From Pseudomonas chlororaphis (GTDB taxonomy: Bacteria > Pseudomonadota > Gammaproteobacteria > Pseudomonadales > Pseudomonadaceae), in assembly GCF_003731765.1 (NCBI RefSeq), contig NZ_MOAL01000004.1, positions 744,001 to 808,000 on the forward strand: a stretch of 64,000 nucleotides of DNA, written 5' to 3'. The notes under the pieces were generated by a model. The model saw only the letters and a list, made by a program, of their open reading frames with translations. It ran no database searches and was not told the DNA's origin. Below are positions 45,038 to 54,301 of the stretch, in pieces (positions within the stretch are counted from its first letter, which is position 1; every line of letters begins with the position of its first letter). Position numbers and translations under genes: made by a program.

Positions 45038-45099
45038 ATTCGTCCCCCGGGGCGGCCTTCGTACACTCATCCCTTACCCAACCCGCGCCGGAGGCGACG

Positions 45100-46263
45100 A
45101 TGCAGCAAGCCCAGAGCGAGGGCGTGGTCAGTGCCATGTCCCAGGCCGTCGACCCACAACAGGTGGCCCAGGAGTTGGCGCGCCAGCTGTTGCACCCGCA
45201 CCTGGGGTTCGTGCTGTTTTTCTGTTCCGCCGAATATGACCTGCAAGCCTTGGGCGCAGCCCTGCAGCAAAGCTTCGGCGGCATTCGCCTGGTGGGGTGC
45301 ACCAGCGCCGGGGAAATCACCCCCTTGGGCTACGGGCGCAATTGCGTCACCGCCATTGGTTTTGATCACCGGCACTTCTCCATCGCCACCGAACTCATCG
45401 ACCAGATGGAACATTTCAGCCTGATCGACGCCCAGCAGATGGTCGAGCGCCTGGTGAGCGACTGTCGCAGCAATACCCTGGCGCCGATCAAGGGCAACAG
45501 CTTCGCCCTGACCCTGCTCGACGGCCTGTCGAGCCGCGAAGAGATGGTGCTGACCGCCCTCAGCGCGGCCTTGGGCGACATTCCGCATTTCGGCGGTTCG
45601 GCCGGCGACGACAATTACCTGACCCACACCCACGTCTATTTCGGCGGCGAGTTTCACAGCGGCGCGGCGGTGGTGGTGCTGGTCAACACCTGGCTGGATT
45701 TCGAGGTGTTCACCACCCACCACATCTTGCCCCGGGAAGAAAAGCTGGTGGTCACCGGTGCCGACAGCGCCTCGCGGCGGGTTTATGAACTCAACGCCGA
45801 GCCGGCCGCCGAAGAGTACGCACGCTTGATCGGCGTGCCCCTGGCCGAGCTCGATCACCGGGTGTTTGCCGCCAACCCGCTGGCGGTGCGGATCAACGAG
45901 CACTACTACGTGCGCGCCATCCAGCAGGTGCACCCGGACCTGAGCCTGAGTTTTTACTGCGCCGTGGAAAACGGCATCGTCCTTACCGCTATGACCCCCG
46001 GGCCCTTGCTGCCCAACCTCGAACAGTTGTTCGACGGCCTGCAACAGCGCCTTGGCGGGCTGCTGCTGACCATTGGCTGCGACTGCTTCCTGCGCCGCCT
46101 GGAGCTGGAGGATCGTGGCAGCCTGGAGCAGATCGGCGCCTTCCTGCGGGAACAACGGGTGATGGGCTTCAACACCTACGGAGAACAGTTCAATGGCATG
46201 CACATCAACCAGACCTTTACCGGGGTCGCCATTGCCCGTAGCCGAGCCCCGGTCAGTCGCTGA
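45100..46263 (+). CDS. nosP: FIST-domain sensory protein, NosP-like
   Basis: A 387-residue protein with GGAGG 5 nt before the ATG. The FIST_N domain covers about 35-215 (FFCSAEYDLQALGAAL, GCTSAGEITPLGY, HFGGSAGDDN) and FIST_C about 225-365 (ending FNTYGEQFNGMHINQTF). In P. aeruginosa the FIST protein NosP (PA1975) binds haem and NO and controls the kinase NahK encoded next to it. The same arrangement is seen here, with the kinase gene starting inside the nosP 3' end. Haem ligands cannot be assigned by eye. Confidence 0.82.
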   Translation: MQQAQSEGVVSAMSQAVDPQQVAQELARQLLHPHLGFVLFFCSAEYDLQALGAALQQSFGGIRLVGCTSAGEITPLGYGRNCVTAIGFDHRHFSIATELIDQMEHFSLIDAQQMVERLVSDCRSNTLAPIKGNSFALTLLDGLSSREEMVLTALSAALGDIPHFGGSAGDDNYLTHTHVYFGGEFHSGAAVVVLVNTWLDFEVFTTHHILPREEKLVVTGADSASRRVYELNAEPAAEEYARLIGVPLAELDHRVFAANPLAVRINEHYYVRAIQQVHPDLSLSFYCAVENGIVLTAMTPGPLLPNLEQLFDGLQQRLGGLLLTIGCDCFLRRLELEDRGSLEQIGAFLREQRVMGFNTYGEQFNGMHINQTFTGVAIARSRAPVSR

Positions 46264-48832
46264 GCTGCAAGCGCAGATCGCCGGCCTTGAGCGCGACAAC
46301 CACAAGCTGCGGCGGATCAACGCCGCGCTGATCGAGCGGGTCGAGTCCGGGGCCACCCGGGGCAATGACCCTTACGCGGCGTTCCAGCATTCGGTGGTGC
46401 TGGCCGAGCAGGTGCGCGAACGCACCGACGCCCTGAACCAGGCCATGGCTGAGCTCAAGGCCGGCAACCATCTGCTCAGTGAGGCGCGGTTGCGAGCCGA
46501 GACCGCTCACCAGCACCTGATCGATGCCATCGAGAGCATCTCCGACGCCTTTGTGCTGTTCGACGAAGACCAGCGCATTGTTCTATTCAACAGCCGCTTC
46601 AAGGCGTTTTGGGCCAACAGCCGGGTGCGCATCATCGCCGGCATGCGCCTGGCCGAGGTCAAACGCCTGATGACCAGCACCGGGCTGTTCAGTGAAGAAC
46701 CCCGGGGCCACGCCGACGAGCACCTGCTGTATCGCCTGCAGAACGGCCGCTGGCTGCAGGTCAGCGAACGGCCGACCCGGGAAGGCGGGCGGGTGATCCT
46801 GTTCACTGACATCACCGAGGTCAAAATCAGCGAAACCATGCGCCGCGAGCAGGCGGTGGCGCAGAAGTCCCACCTGTTGCAACGGGCCGTGGACAACCTG
46901 TCTCAGGGCGTGGCCATGGTCAACGCCGACGGCATCCTCGAGCTGTGGAACCGGCGCTTCCTGGAACTCAGCGGCCTGGCCCCGGTGGCGGCCCATCGAC
47001 CCTTCGCCGAGGTCATCGGCGACAGCGAGCTGAGCCTGCTGACCCCGGCCAGCCGCGACGCCAACGGGCGCATCATCCACGAGTGCGAGCAGCGCCTGTA
47101 CGATGGCCGGGTCCTGGAAATCCGCACCCATCCGCTGCCCACCGGCGGATTCGTCAACACCTTCACCGACATCACCGAGCGTTATCAGCACGCCGAGGCC
47201 CTGAGTGAAAGTGAGCGCTGGATCCGCCTGATCACCGACCATGTGCCGGCGCTGATCGCCTACCTGAATGCCGACCTGGTCTACGAGTTCACCAACAAGG
47301 TCTACGAGGAATGGTACTGCTGGCCCCGTGGGGTGATGCTCGGCCAGAGCCTGCGCGAGGTGCACAGCGAGCAGCACTACCAGCGCCTGGAAGCCTATGT
47401 GGCTCGGGCCCTGGCGGGGGAGAGCGTGACCTTCGAGTTCCCGGAAACCAACATCAACAATCAGGAGCGCTACATGCTGCGCTCTTACGTGCCCAACCGC
47501 CTGGCCAGTGGCGAAGTGGTGGGGATTTTTGTGTTGATTCGCGACATCACCGAGCGGCGGCGCACCGCCGAGGCCCTGCATCAGGCCTACCAGAACCTGG
47601 AGCTGCGGGTCCGCGAACGCACCGCCGAACTGACCACCCTCAACGAACAACTGCGCCTGGAAATCGATGAGCGCAGCCGGGTCGAGTCGCGGCTGCGGGA
47701 AGCCAAGCTGGAAGCCGAGCAGGCCAACCTGTCGAAAACCAAGTTCCTCGCAGCGGTCAGCCACGACTTGCTGCAACCCTTGAATGCGGCGCGACTGTTC
47801 ACCAGTGCGCTGCTGGAACGCCGCGAACCCCAGGCCTGCCAGGTGCTGGTGCGCAACGTCAGCAACTCCCTGGAAGACGTGGAAAACCTGCTGGGCACCC
47901 TGGTGGATATTTCCAAGCTGGATGCCGGGGTGATCAAGGCCGATATCGCGCCGTTCGCCCTGAGCGAACTGCTGGACAACCTGGCGGCGGAATATGCCCA
48001 GGTGGCCCGCAGCGAAGGGCTGGAACTGCATTTTGTCGCCTGCTCGGCGCTGGTGCGCAGCGACATCCAGTTGCTGGCGCGGATTCTGCGCAACCTGCTG
48101 AGCAACGCCATTCGCTACACCCCGGGCGGGCGCGTGGTGCTGGGCTGTCGGCGCCATCGTCAACGGCTGTCGATCGAGGTCTGGGACAGCGGCGTGGGCA
48201 TCGCGGAAAACCGCTTGGAGGAGATCTTCCAGGAGTTCAAGCGTGGCGACGTGCAGCGCCCCGATCAGGATCGCGGCCTGGGCCTGGGGCTGGCGATTGT
48301 GGAGAAAATCGCGCGGATTCTCGGGCACCGGATTCGCGTGCGTTCCTGGCCGGGCCGGGGTTCGATGTTTGCCGTGGAAGTGCCCCTGAGTGCCACCGCG
48401 CCCAAGGCGCTGCCGAGCCTGAGCATGAGTGAACCGATGCTGGAGCGGCTGCGCGGGGCGCGGGTCTGGGTGCTGGATAACGATGCGGCAATCTGCGCCG
48501 GCATGCGCACCCTGCTAGAGGGCTGGGGCTGCCGGGTGGTCACGGCGTTGTCCGAGGATGACCTGGCACGCCAGGTGGACAACTACCACGCCGAGGCCGA
48601 CCTGTTGATTGCCGACTATCACCTGGACCACGACATCAATGGCGTGGACGCGGTGGCGCGAATCAATGGCCGGCGCGGCGCGGCAATCCCGGCCTTGATG
48701 ATCACCGCCAACTACAGCAACGAACTCAAGCAGCAGATCCGCTTGCTGGGCCACACCCTGATGCACAAACCCGTGCGCCCGATGAAACTCAAGACCGCCA
48801 TGAGCCACCTGCTGGCCCGCCCTGGCCCTTGA
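46193..48832 (+). CDS. nahK: PAS hybrid histidine kinase, NahK/PedS1/ErcS'-like
   Basis: An 879-residue soluble hybrid kinase. After a coiled coil (about 15-110) come PAS domains at about 110-215, 230-330 and 345-455, a second coiled coil, HisKA with FLAAVSHDLLQPLNAARLF (His about 522), the ATPase domain (NLLSNAIRYTPGG, WDSGVGI, GLGLGLAIVEK), and a C-terminal receiver with Asp in LLIADYHLD (about 808). The chosen ATG at 46193 has GGAG 9 nt upstream and overlaps nosP by 71 bp; later starts are possible. Partner of NosP by position; corresponds to PA1976 and to pedS1 (PP_2664) in P. putida, at the edge of the alcohol oxidation regulon. Confidence 0.85.
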   Translation: MACTSTRPLPGSPLPVAEPRSVAELQAQIAGLERDNHKLRRINAALIERVESGATRGNDPYAAFQHSVVLAEQVRERTDALNQAMAELKAGNHLLSEARLRAETAHQHLIDAIESISDAFVLFDEDQRIVLFNSRFKAFWANSRVRIIAGMRLAEVKRLMTSTGLFSEEPRGHADEHLLYRLQNGRWLQVSERPTREGGRVILFTDITEVKISETMRREQAVAQKSHLLQRAVDNLSQGVAMVNADGILELWNRRFLELSGLAPVAAHRPFAEVIGDSELSLLTPASRDANGRIIHECEQRLYDGRVLEIRTHPLPTGGFVNTFTDITERYQHAEALSESERWIRLITDHVPALIAYLNADLVYEFTNKVYEEWYCWPRGVMLGQSLREVHSEQHYQRLEAYVARALAGESVTFEFPETNINNQERYMLRSYVPNRLASGEVVGIFVLIRDITERRRTAEALHQAYQNLELRVRERTAELTTLNEQLRLEIDERSRVESRLREAKLEAEQANLSKTKFLAAVSHDLLQPLNAARLFTSALLERREPQACQVLVRNVSNSLEDVENLLGTLVDISKLDAGVIKADIAPFALSELLDNLAAEYAQVARSEGLELHFVACSALVRSDIQLLARILRNLLSNAIRYTPGGRVVLGCRRHRQRLSIEVWDSGVGIAENRLEEIFQEFKRGDVQRPDQDRGLGLGLAIVEKIARILGHRIRVRSWPGRGSMFAVEVPLSATAPKALPSLSMSEPMLERLRGARVWVLDNDAAICAGMRTLLEGWGCRVVTALSEDDLARQVDNYHAEADLLIADYHLDHDINGVDAVARINGRRGAAIPALMITANYSNELKQQIRLLGHTLMHKPVRPMKLKTAMSHLLARPGP

Positions 48833-48849
48833 GTGACGCAGCGCGTCAC

Positions 48850-48995
48850 TGGCAGCGTTCCCACGCAGAGCGTGGGAGCGATCAGTCCACCTGACGCCCC
48901 TCGTTCCCACGGTCCCCGTGGGAATGCCTCTTGGGACGCTCCGCGTCCCGCTGTTGCCATGGCAGAGCCGTGTGGGCGCTGGCTTGCCAGCGATG
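48850..48995. repeat. Cluster of short palindromes and one REP
   Basis: Contains GTTCCCACGCAGAGCGTGGG, then GTTCCCACGGTCCCCGTGGG, then a REP-like GTGTGGGCGCTGGCTTGCCA near 48970. These lie between two convergent genes and may end transcription from both sides. Confidence 0.7.
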
Positions 48996-49019
48996 GAACC
49001 GAGGGGATTGGCGTGTGGA

Positions 49020-49685
49020 TCAGCGCCGTAGGTAGGCGCCGAAGTCGATGTCGCCGGCGCTGAGGATGGCTTGCACTCGGTTGTGCACATTGAGCTTGCG
49101 CAGGATCGCCGAGACGTGGGCCTTAACCGTGGTTTCGGCGATGTCCAGGGTGTAGGCGATCTGCTTGTTCGACTCGCCTTTGGTCATCCGTTCCAGCACC
49201 AGCAACTGCTTGCGGGTCAGGGCCTGGAGCAGTTCCGGCGGGAAGCTCGGGGCTTCGTGGTTGCGGCGCCCGGTGAGGTTTTTCTGGGTGCGGATGATGT
49301 CTGGCGGCAGGTAGACGTTGCCATTGAGAATCTGCTCGATGGCCTCGGTCATCTGCGAGCGCGGCGAAGACTTGGTGATAAAACCCACAGCGCCGTAGGT
49401 GATGGCCTGTAGCACGATCTGCTTGTCCTGCTCGGCCGAGACGATCACCACCGGAATGGTCGGCGCTTCGTTGCGCAGGGTGATCAGGCCGTTGAGGCCG
49501 TGCATGCCAGGCATGTTCAGGTCCAGCAGGATCAGGTCCAGGTCGTCGTGCTCCTGGGTCAGCGCCAGGGCGCTGTCCAGGTCGGCGGTTTCCATGACCT
49601 CGCTGCCGGCAAAGCCGTCGCTGATGACGTTGTGGATGGCTTCGCGAAACAGTGGGTGATCGTCGGCAATCAGAATTTTATACAT
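49020..49685 (-). CDS. pedR1: LuxR-family response regulator, PedR1/ErbR (AgmR)-like
   Basis: A 221-residue NarL-type regulator. The receiver has [14 protein letters not shown] and the phospho-Asp in [13 protein letters not shown] (about 57); the helix-turn-helix reads [20 protein letters not shown] then [20 protein letters not shown]. In P. aeruginosa ErbR (PA1978) and in P. putida PedR1/AgmR (PP_2665) activate PQQ-dependent alcohol oxidation; the position next to the ped ABC genes and the NahK-like kinase supports this. It is convergent with the kinase gene. Confidence 0.85.
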   Translation of the reverse strand: MYKILIADDHPLFREAIHNVISDGFAGSEVMETADLDSALALTQEHDDLDLILLDLNMPGMHGLNGLITLRNEAPTIPVVIVSAEQDKQIVLQAITYGAVGFITKSSPRSQMTEAIEQILNGNVYLPPDIIRTQKNLTGRRNHEAPSFPPELLQALTRKQLLVLERMTKGESNKQIAYTLDIAETTVKAHVSAILRKLNVHNRVQAILSAGDIDFGAYLRR

Positions 49686-49741
49686 GGCCTTTCACCTCGT
49701 TATTGTGAGTGGGGCGGGGTTACGGCAAGCCGCTCCCGGGG

Positions 49742-50299
49742 TCAGGGAAAGGGTTCGGGTTGGGCCGGCTGCACCGGCAGGTTCGCGGCTTGCCAGGCAT
49801 CCAGGCCATCGCGATACCAGTACAGGTTGTTATAGCCCAGGGCTGCGGCGCGTTTTACCGCGTTCCAGCTCAACCAGCAATCGGAGCGGCAATAAAAGAC
49901 CAACGGTTGGGCCCGGTTGCCAGCGCTGAAACGTTGCAGGTGGTCGGCAAAATAAGCCTGCCAGGCAGCGCTCAACTCGCCGTCACCGGTATTGGCCAGC
50001 CAGTGGCTGCCGGGGAGGTTGGCGTGGGGTTCGTCTTCGATGAAACGGTCTTGCAGCCATTGTCGGCGATAGACGTCGATCAGCACTGGGCGCGGACTCT
50101 GTTCCAGCAGCTGTTGCAGGGTTGGGGTGTCGATGATCCGCGCGCCGTCCACCTGGGTCGGCGTGGGGCTGCGATAGAGGCTGGTGCGGTAGCCGTCGCT
50201 GGAAAACAGCGGCGTTTCGGCATGGGCCTGGCCCATCAGCACGCTCAGGGACAGGGCCGCGAGGGCAGGGCGCAGCAGGCAACGCAAGGCGCGAGGCAT
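49742..50299 (-). CDS. Rhodanese-like periplasmic protein of the PQQ alcohol locus
   Basis: A 185-residue secreted protein (signal peptide ending near GQAHAETPLF). The C-terminal half is rhodanese-like and contains the paired-Cys signature FYCRSDCWLSWNAVKRA with CW, plus GYNNLYWYRDGLDAW. This is the family I know as the PQQ-dependent catabolism-associated CXXCW motif protein (PP_2666 in P. putida). Its role is unknown, perhaps thiol redox in the periplasm. It precedes pedR1 on the same strand. Confidence 0.85.
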   Translation of the reverse strand: MPRALRCLLRPALAALSLSVLMGQAHAETPLFSSDGYRTSLYRSPTPTQVDGARIIDTPTLQQLLEQSPRPVLIDVYRRQWLQDRFIEDEPHANLPGSHWLANTGDGELSAAWQAYFADHLQRFSAGNRAQPLVFYCRSDCWLSWNAVKRAAALGYNNLYWYRDGLDAWQAANLPVQPAQPEPFP

Positions 50300-50441
50300 A
50301 GGGTTTTTATCCTTCTTGTTATAGGCCCATTACATGCCAGGACGGGGCATTTGTGAATGCGACCATCGACAGCAAAAGCAGTACCAAAGTCGTAGGCACC
50401 GGCTGGCTGGCGCGGGTGGTCTGGGCTGGAGGGCCGCGGGC

Positions 50442-51233
50442 TCAGGTGCTTTTGCGCAGGGCGGCGTGCTGGGGGTTGAAGGTCAGCACGGCGAGCACCG
50501 AGAACAGCACGGTCAGCCCCAGGCACACGGCCAGGGCCAGGAGGTTGAAGCGTTCGTACAGGGCAAAGCGCACCAGCTCCACGGCGTGGGTAAAGGGGTT
50601 GAGGGCGCACAGCCAGTACAGCCACTGGCTGGCTTCGAGCATCTTCCACAGCGGGTACAGCGCCGAGGACAGGAAGAACAGCGGGAAGATCACGAAATTC
50701 ATCACCCCGGCGAAGTTCTCCAACTGGCGAATGGCGTTGGACAACAACAGGCCCAGGGCACTGAGCATCAGCGCCACCAGCAACAGCGCTGGCAACGCCA
50801 CCAGCAGGCCCATGGCCGGCGGTTGCACGCCGTACAGCCAGGCAATGGCGAGGAAGGCATACACCTGCAGCAGCGAGATCAACGAGGTGGCCAACAGCTT
50901 GCTGGCCAGCAGGAAGGCCCGGGGCAGGGGGCTGGTGAGCAGTACGCGCATGCTGCCCATTTCCCGGTCATAGACCATCGACAGCGAGCCCTGCATGCCG
51001 TTGAACAGCAGGATCATGCAGGCCAGCCCGGGGATGATGTAGACCTCGTAGGGGATGTAAGTGTCGTAGGGCTCGATGATGGCGATGCCCAGGGCCGCGC
51101 GAAACCCGGCGGCGAACACCAGCAACCACAGCAGCGGGCGCACCAGGGCGCTGAGAAAGCGCGTGCGCTGCAACACAAAGCGCAGCCATTCGCGTAGCAC
51201 GATGCCGCTGAAACAATGCCAGTAGGCGCTCAT
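50442..51233 (-). CDS. pedC: ABC-2 type permease of the alcohol-associated exporter (PedC-like)
   Basis: A 263-residue ABC-2 permease with six hydrophobic segments, FIIPGLACMILLFNGMQGSL-like centre and a C-terminal AVELVRFALYERF motif typical of this group. It overlaps the ATPase gene by 4 bp. In P. putida pedC belongs to the phenylethanol cluster and is specific to PQQ-alcohol loci. The transported compound is not known. Confidence 0.87.
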   Translation of the reverse strand: MSAYWHCFSGIVLREWLRFVLQRTRFLSALVRPLLWLLVFAAGFRAALGIAIIEPYDTYIPYEVYIIPGLACMILLFNGMQGSLSMVYDREMGSMRVLLTSPLPRAFLLASKLLATSLISLLQVYAFLAIAWLYGVQPPAMGLLVALPALLLVALMLSALGLLLSNAIRQLENFAGVMNFVIFPLFFLSSALYPLWKMLEASQWLYWLCALNPFTHAVELVRFALYERFNLLALAVCLGLTVLFSVLAVLTFNPQHAALRKST

Positions 51234-51973
51234 GGGTGGGCGACTCCAGAAGGGGGTGTGCGGGTCAGGCGGGCAAAGACTGAGTCCAGGTCGCCGCCGT
51301 GTTCCAGGCTCAGGGCGGCCGCTTCCGCGCAGGCCACCAGGCGCCCTTGGTGAAGGATCAACAGGTCGTCGCTCGGCTGCACTTCATCCAGCAGGTGCGT
51401 GGTCCACAGCACGCTGATGCCCTGCTCGCGGCACAGGCTGCGCAGGTGCTGGTTGAGCGCCAGGCGGCTGGCCGGGTCGAGGCCGACGCTGGCTTCGTCC
51501 AGCAGCAACAGGCGCGGCTCATGCAGCAGGGCCCGGGCGATTTCCACCCGCCGCCGATGGCCACCGTTGAGGGCGCGTACCCGCTCGCGGCGGCGCTCGG
51601 TCAAGCCCTGGCGCGCCAGCTCGGCCTCGACCCGGGCCTGGCTCTGGCGCCGTGACAGGCCGTGCAGCGCCGCGTGGTAGTGCAGGTTTTGCTCGATGCT
51701 CAGGTCCAGGTCCAGGGTGCTTTGCTGGAACACCACGCCGAGCTGGCGCAGGGCCGCGCCAGGCGCTTGGCCCAGGGAACTGCCGCCCACCAGGATCTGC
51801 CCGTGTTGCAGGTTGTAGAGCCGGGTCAGCAGGGCGATCAGGGTTGACTTGCCGGCGCCGTTGGGCCCCAGCAACGCCGCAAAACGCCCGGGCGCCAGGC
51901 TGAAACTCACCTGCTTCAGGGCTTCACGCTGGCCGTAGGCGAAGCTCACCTCGTTGACCTCCAGGGCGTTCAT
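51230..51973 (-). CDS. pedB: ABC transporter ATPase of the alcohol-associated exporter (PedB-like)
   Basis: A 247-residue ATPase; the start at 51973 overlaps the beta-propeller stop (ATGA), so the long open frame upstream is false. Walker A GPNGAGKST, Q-loop VVFQQSTLD, Walker B LLLLDEASVGLDP, and H-loop TTHLLDE are normal. The signature is unusual: ALNGGHRRRVEIARAL has NGGH in place of the common SGGQ. Forms an exporter with the permease downstream. Confidence 0.88.
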   Translation of the reverse strand: MNALEVNEVSFAYGQREALKQVSFSLAPGRFAALLGPNGAGKSTLIALLTRLYNLQHGQILVGGSSLGQAPGAALRQLGVVFQQSTLDLDLSIEQNLHYHAALHGLSRRQSQARVEAELARQGLTERRRERVRALNGGHRRRVEIARALLHEPRLLLLDEASVGLDPASRLALNQHLRSLCREQGISVLWTTHLLDEVQPSDDLLILHQGRLVACAEAAALSLEHGGDLDSVFARLTRTPPSGVAHP

Positions 51974-52929
51974 GGGGTGACCACCACGCCCCAGGGGTAG
52001 CGTCCGACCTTGATCGACTTCAAGACCTTGAGGCTCTTCACGTCGATCACCGAGACATCCCCGCTGACCCCGTTGGTGGCCAGCAACTGGCCCTGGTCCG
52101 GGGTGAACGCCAGTTGCCAGACCCGCCGCCCCACTAGCAGGTAGTCGAGGATTTCGAAGGTCTGGGCGTCGATCACCGCAATGTGGTTGGCCGGGCCCAG
52201 GGCGACAAAGGCGTACTTGCCGTCGGCGCTGAGCTTGATGCCCACCGGCTGTACCTTGTCCGGGTGCACGCCCTTGATCTTGAAGTTCAGGGTCTTGAGG
52301 ATGCCGCGCGTGGCCACGTCGAGAATGGTCACCGTGCCGCCGATTTCCGCCGAGGCCCAGAGGCGCGAGCCGTCCTGGTTGAACTCGACAAAACGCGGGC
52401 GCTGGTCCACCAGGGTGCTGTCGGCCAGGCTCTGGGTGCTGGTGTCGATCCAGTGCAGCATGTTGGTGGTTTCGCTGGTGTTCACCGCCCACTTGCCGTC
52501 GGGGCTGACCGCCATGCCTTCGGGCTCGACCCCAACGTTGATCTGCCCCAGGACCTTGGAGGTCTCGGTGTCGATCACCGTGACCAGCGCATCGTCCTCG
52601 TTGGACACGTAGAGCCAGCGGTTATTGGGGTGCAGGGCGAACTGCTCGGGGTCTTTGCCGGAGGGCAGTTCCTTGATGATCTTGCGGGTGGCCACGTCCA
52701 TCACCTGGACCCGGTCCGAGTCGCTGGCGCAGATGTACAGCAGCTTGTTGTCATGGGACAGCAGCAGCCCGCGCGGGCGCTGGCCCACGGGCAGGGTCTC
52801 GGTGACGGTCAGGGTCTGCATGTCGATCAGGCTCAGGCTGTTGTCCTTCTCGTTGGAGACCCAGGCGGTGCTGGCCGCGGCGTGCCCGGCGGCAAGCAGC
52901 AGGGCGCATGAAAGCAGGGTGCGGCGCAT
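51970..52929 (-). CDS. PQQ-catabolism-associated YVTN beta-propeller protein
   Basis: A 319-residue secreted protein (signal peptide to about AAAST). It consists of seven ~42-residue repeats with a YVTN-like core (for example LYVSNEDDALVTVIDTETSK) and should fold as a seven-bladed propeller in the periplasm. It precedes the ATPase gene with a 4-bp overlap. It matches the family named for PQQ-dependent catabolism and P. putida PP_2669. No cofactor-binding motif is visible; it may bind a protein or small molecule. Confidence 0.88.
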   Translation of the reverse strand: MRRTLLSCALLLAAGHAAASTAWVSNEKDNSLSLIDMQTLTVTETLPVGQRPRGLLLSHDNKLLYICASDSDRVQVMDVATRKIIKELPSGKDPEQFALHPNNRWLYVSNEDDALVTVIDTETSKVLGQINVGVEPEGMAVSPDGKWAVNTSETTNMLHWIDTSTQSLADSTLVDQRPRFVEFNQDGSRLWASAEIGGTVTILDVATRGILKTLNFKIKGVHPDKVQPVGIKLSADGKYAFVALGPANHIAVIDAQTFEILDYLLVGRRVWQLAFTPDQGQLLATNGVSGDVSVIDVKSLKVLKSIKVGRYPWGVVVTP

Positions 52930-52958
52930 GGTGGATTCCTTGTTTTTGTTGTGGAGGA

Positions 52959-54143
52959 TCAGGGGTAGCGGCAGGTCACCTCGGGCTGGTCGTAGCCCAG
53001 GCTGTCCATTTCATTGAAGGGGTGCAGGAAGCCTTCCTGGGGCGACGTGCTGACCAGCGCCCGCGGCTGCACCAGCGGGATGGGCTGGCGCAGTTCGCCA
53101 TTCCAGGGCCGGTAGCTGAGCTTGCGGCCCTTGAAACCGTCCAGGGGCATCTGGTCGCTGAGCAGCAGTTGCTGCAGGGCCCGGGGCTCGGTCTGGCGCA
53201 GCTTGCCCACGGCGCTGGCGACACTGCGCACGGCCATCCAGGCGGCGAAGTCGCGGTCGTTCATCCAGCGCCCGGCCAGGGCTTCAAAGCGTTTTTGCAA
53301 TTGCGCTGCGCCGAAGGTTTCCACGGTCTTGTGCCAGCCGGTGGCGACCAGGCCCTGGGTGCCGGCCACGGGGCGCGGGTACCAGGTCTGGTAGGGCACG
53401 TACTCGCCGAAGTCGCCGCGCTCGTCGGCCACCAGCACCACGTCGTACTCGGCGGTCTGGGTGAACAGCGGCATGTCGGCCTGGGCGCTGCGGCGTTGGT
53501 CGTTGTCGAAGCTCCAGGGTTTTTCCGCGACGATTTTCATGCCGAAGCGTTTCATGGCCCGGCGCAGGGCGGCGGCGTAGGCCTCGTCCTCTGGCGTCTG
53601 GCCGACGATCAGCAGTGCGCGCGACCATTTGCGCAGCACCATGAATTGCACCAAGGCGTCGGCGAGCATGGCGCGGCTGGGCAGGCTGTGCAGCACGTTG
53701 GGCAGGCATTGGGTGCTGCGCAGGGCGTCGTCGGCGCTGCCGGCATTGAACAGCAGGCTGTCGGGCAGGGCCGCGCTGAGTTGGCGCAGGCTGGCGCCCG
53801 GAGCGTTCACCACAAACAGTCGCAAGCCCTGGGCGTGCTGGGCCTGGGCGGCTTGCAGCAGGGCTTCGGGGCTGTCGACGCTGGCGCTGCTCAGTTGGTA
53901 GTCGTGCTTGAGAAAACGCCCGGTGCTGTTGCTGTCGATGATCGCCAGTTCGGCACCCCGCAGCCCGGCGTCGGCGGGCTCGGCGATGACATTGGACAAC
54001 AGCGGCCCCGGGTCCGGGCGGTAGCCCAGGTAGCCGATGCGAATCTGCAACGGGCCCTCGTCGGCCTGGCTCTGGGTGGCCAGTAACGCGGCGCTGGCAA
54101 TCGCCAGCAGGTAGAACAGGGCGTAAGGGGCGAGCTGGCGCAT
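52959..54143 (-). CDS. Periplasmic binding protein of the PQQ-alcohol ABC system
   Basis: A 394-residue secreted protein; the start at 54143 follows GTGGAG, and a signal peptide ends near SQADEGPLQ. The fold is of the type I (LivJ-like) binding protein: IRIGYLGYRPDPGPLL, AELAIIDSNSTGRFL, and a second lobe with LIVGQTPEDEAYAAAL. It belongs to the family named ABC substrate-binding protein of PQQ-dependent alcohol dehydrogenase systems. It is the first gene of the minus-strand ped operon and divergent from the pedS2 leader peptide. Confidence 0.85.
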   Translation of the reverse strand: MRQLAPYALFYLLAIASAALLATQSQADEGPLQIRIGYLGYRPDPGPLLSNVIAEPADAGLRGAELAIIDSNSTGRFLKHDYQLSSASVDSPEALLQAAQAQHAQGLRLFVVNAPGASLRQLSAALPDSLLFNAGSADDALRSTQCLPNVLHSLPSRAMLADALVQFMVLRKWSRALLIVGQTPEDEAYAAALRRAMKRFGMKIVAEKPWSFDNDQRRSAQADMPLFTQTAEYDVVLVADERGDFGEYVPYQTWYPRPVAGTQGLVATGWHKTVETFGAAQLQKRFEALAGRWMNDRDFAAWMAVRSVASAVGKLRQTEPRALQQLLLSDQMPLDGFKGRKLSYRPWNGELRQPIPLVQPRALVSTSPQEGFLHPFNEMDSLGYDQPEVTCRYP

Positions 54144-54221
54144 GGGGCACTCCACTGCAGGTAGCGCCAGCATAGGAACCGCGCCGGGTCGGGGGAATAT
54201 GCAGAAAGTAGCGCCCGGCCA

Positions 54222-54239
54222 GTACCAAGGTAGTAGCCT
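54222..54239. promoter_or_regulatory. ACCAAGG motif in the divergent ped region
   Basis: GTACCAAGGTAGTAG shares its core with the CCCTACTACCAAGGGAGTAGGG palindrome at 60394-60415 in front of pedE/pedF. It sits between the binding-protein gene and the 40-aa peptide gene and could be a PedR-type site for both directions. Confidence 0.45.
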
Positions 54240-54301
54240 GCCCCGGGCGGTGCGGTTTTAGCATGGGTTTCGACAGCCATCATCCACAGCGAGGACGGAC
54301 C

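Noticed and set aside
51974..52492. N-terminal extension of the ABC ATPase frame
   Set aside because: It lies fully inside the beta-propeller gene in another frame; the ATPase starts at 51973 with an ATGA overlap.
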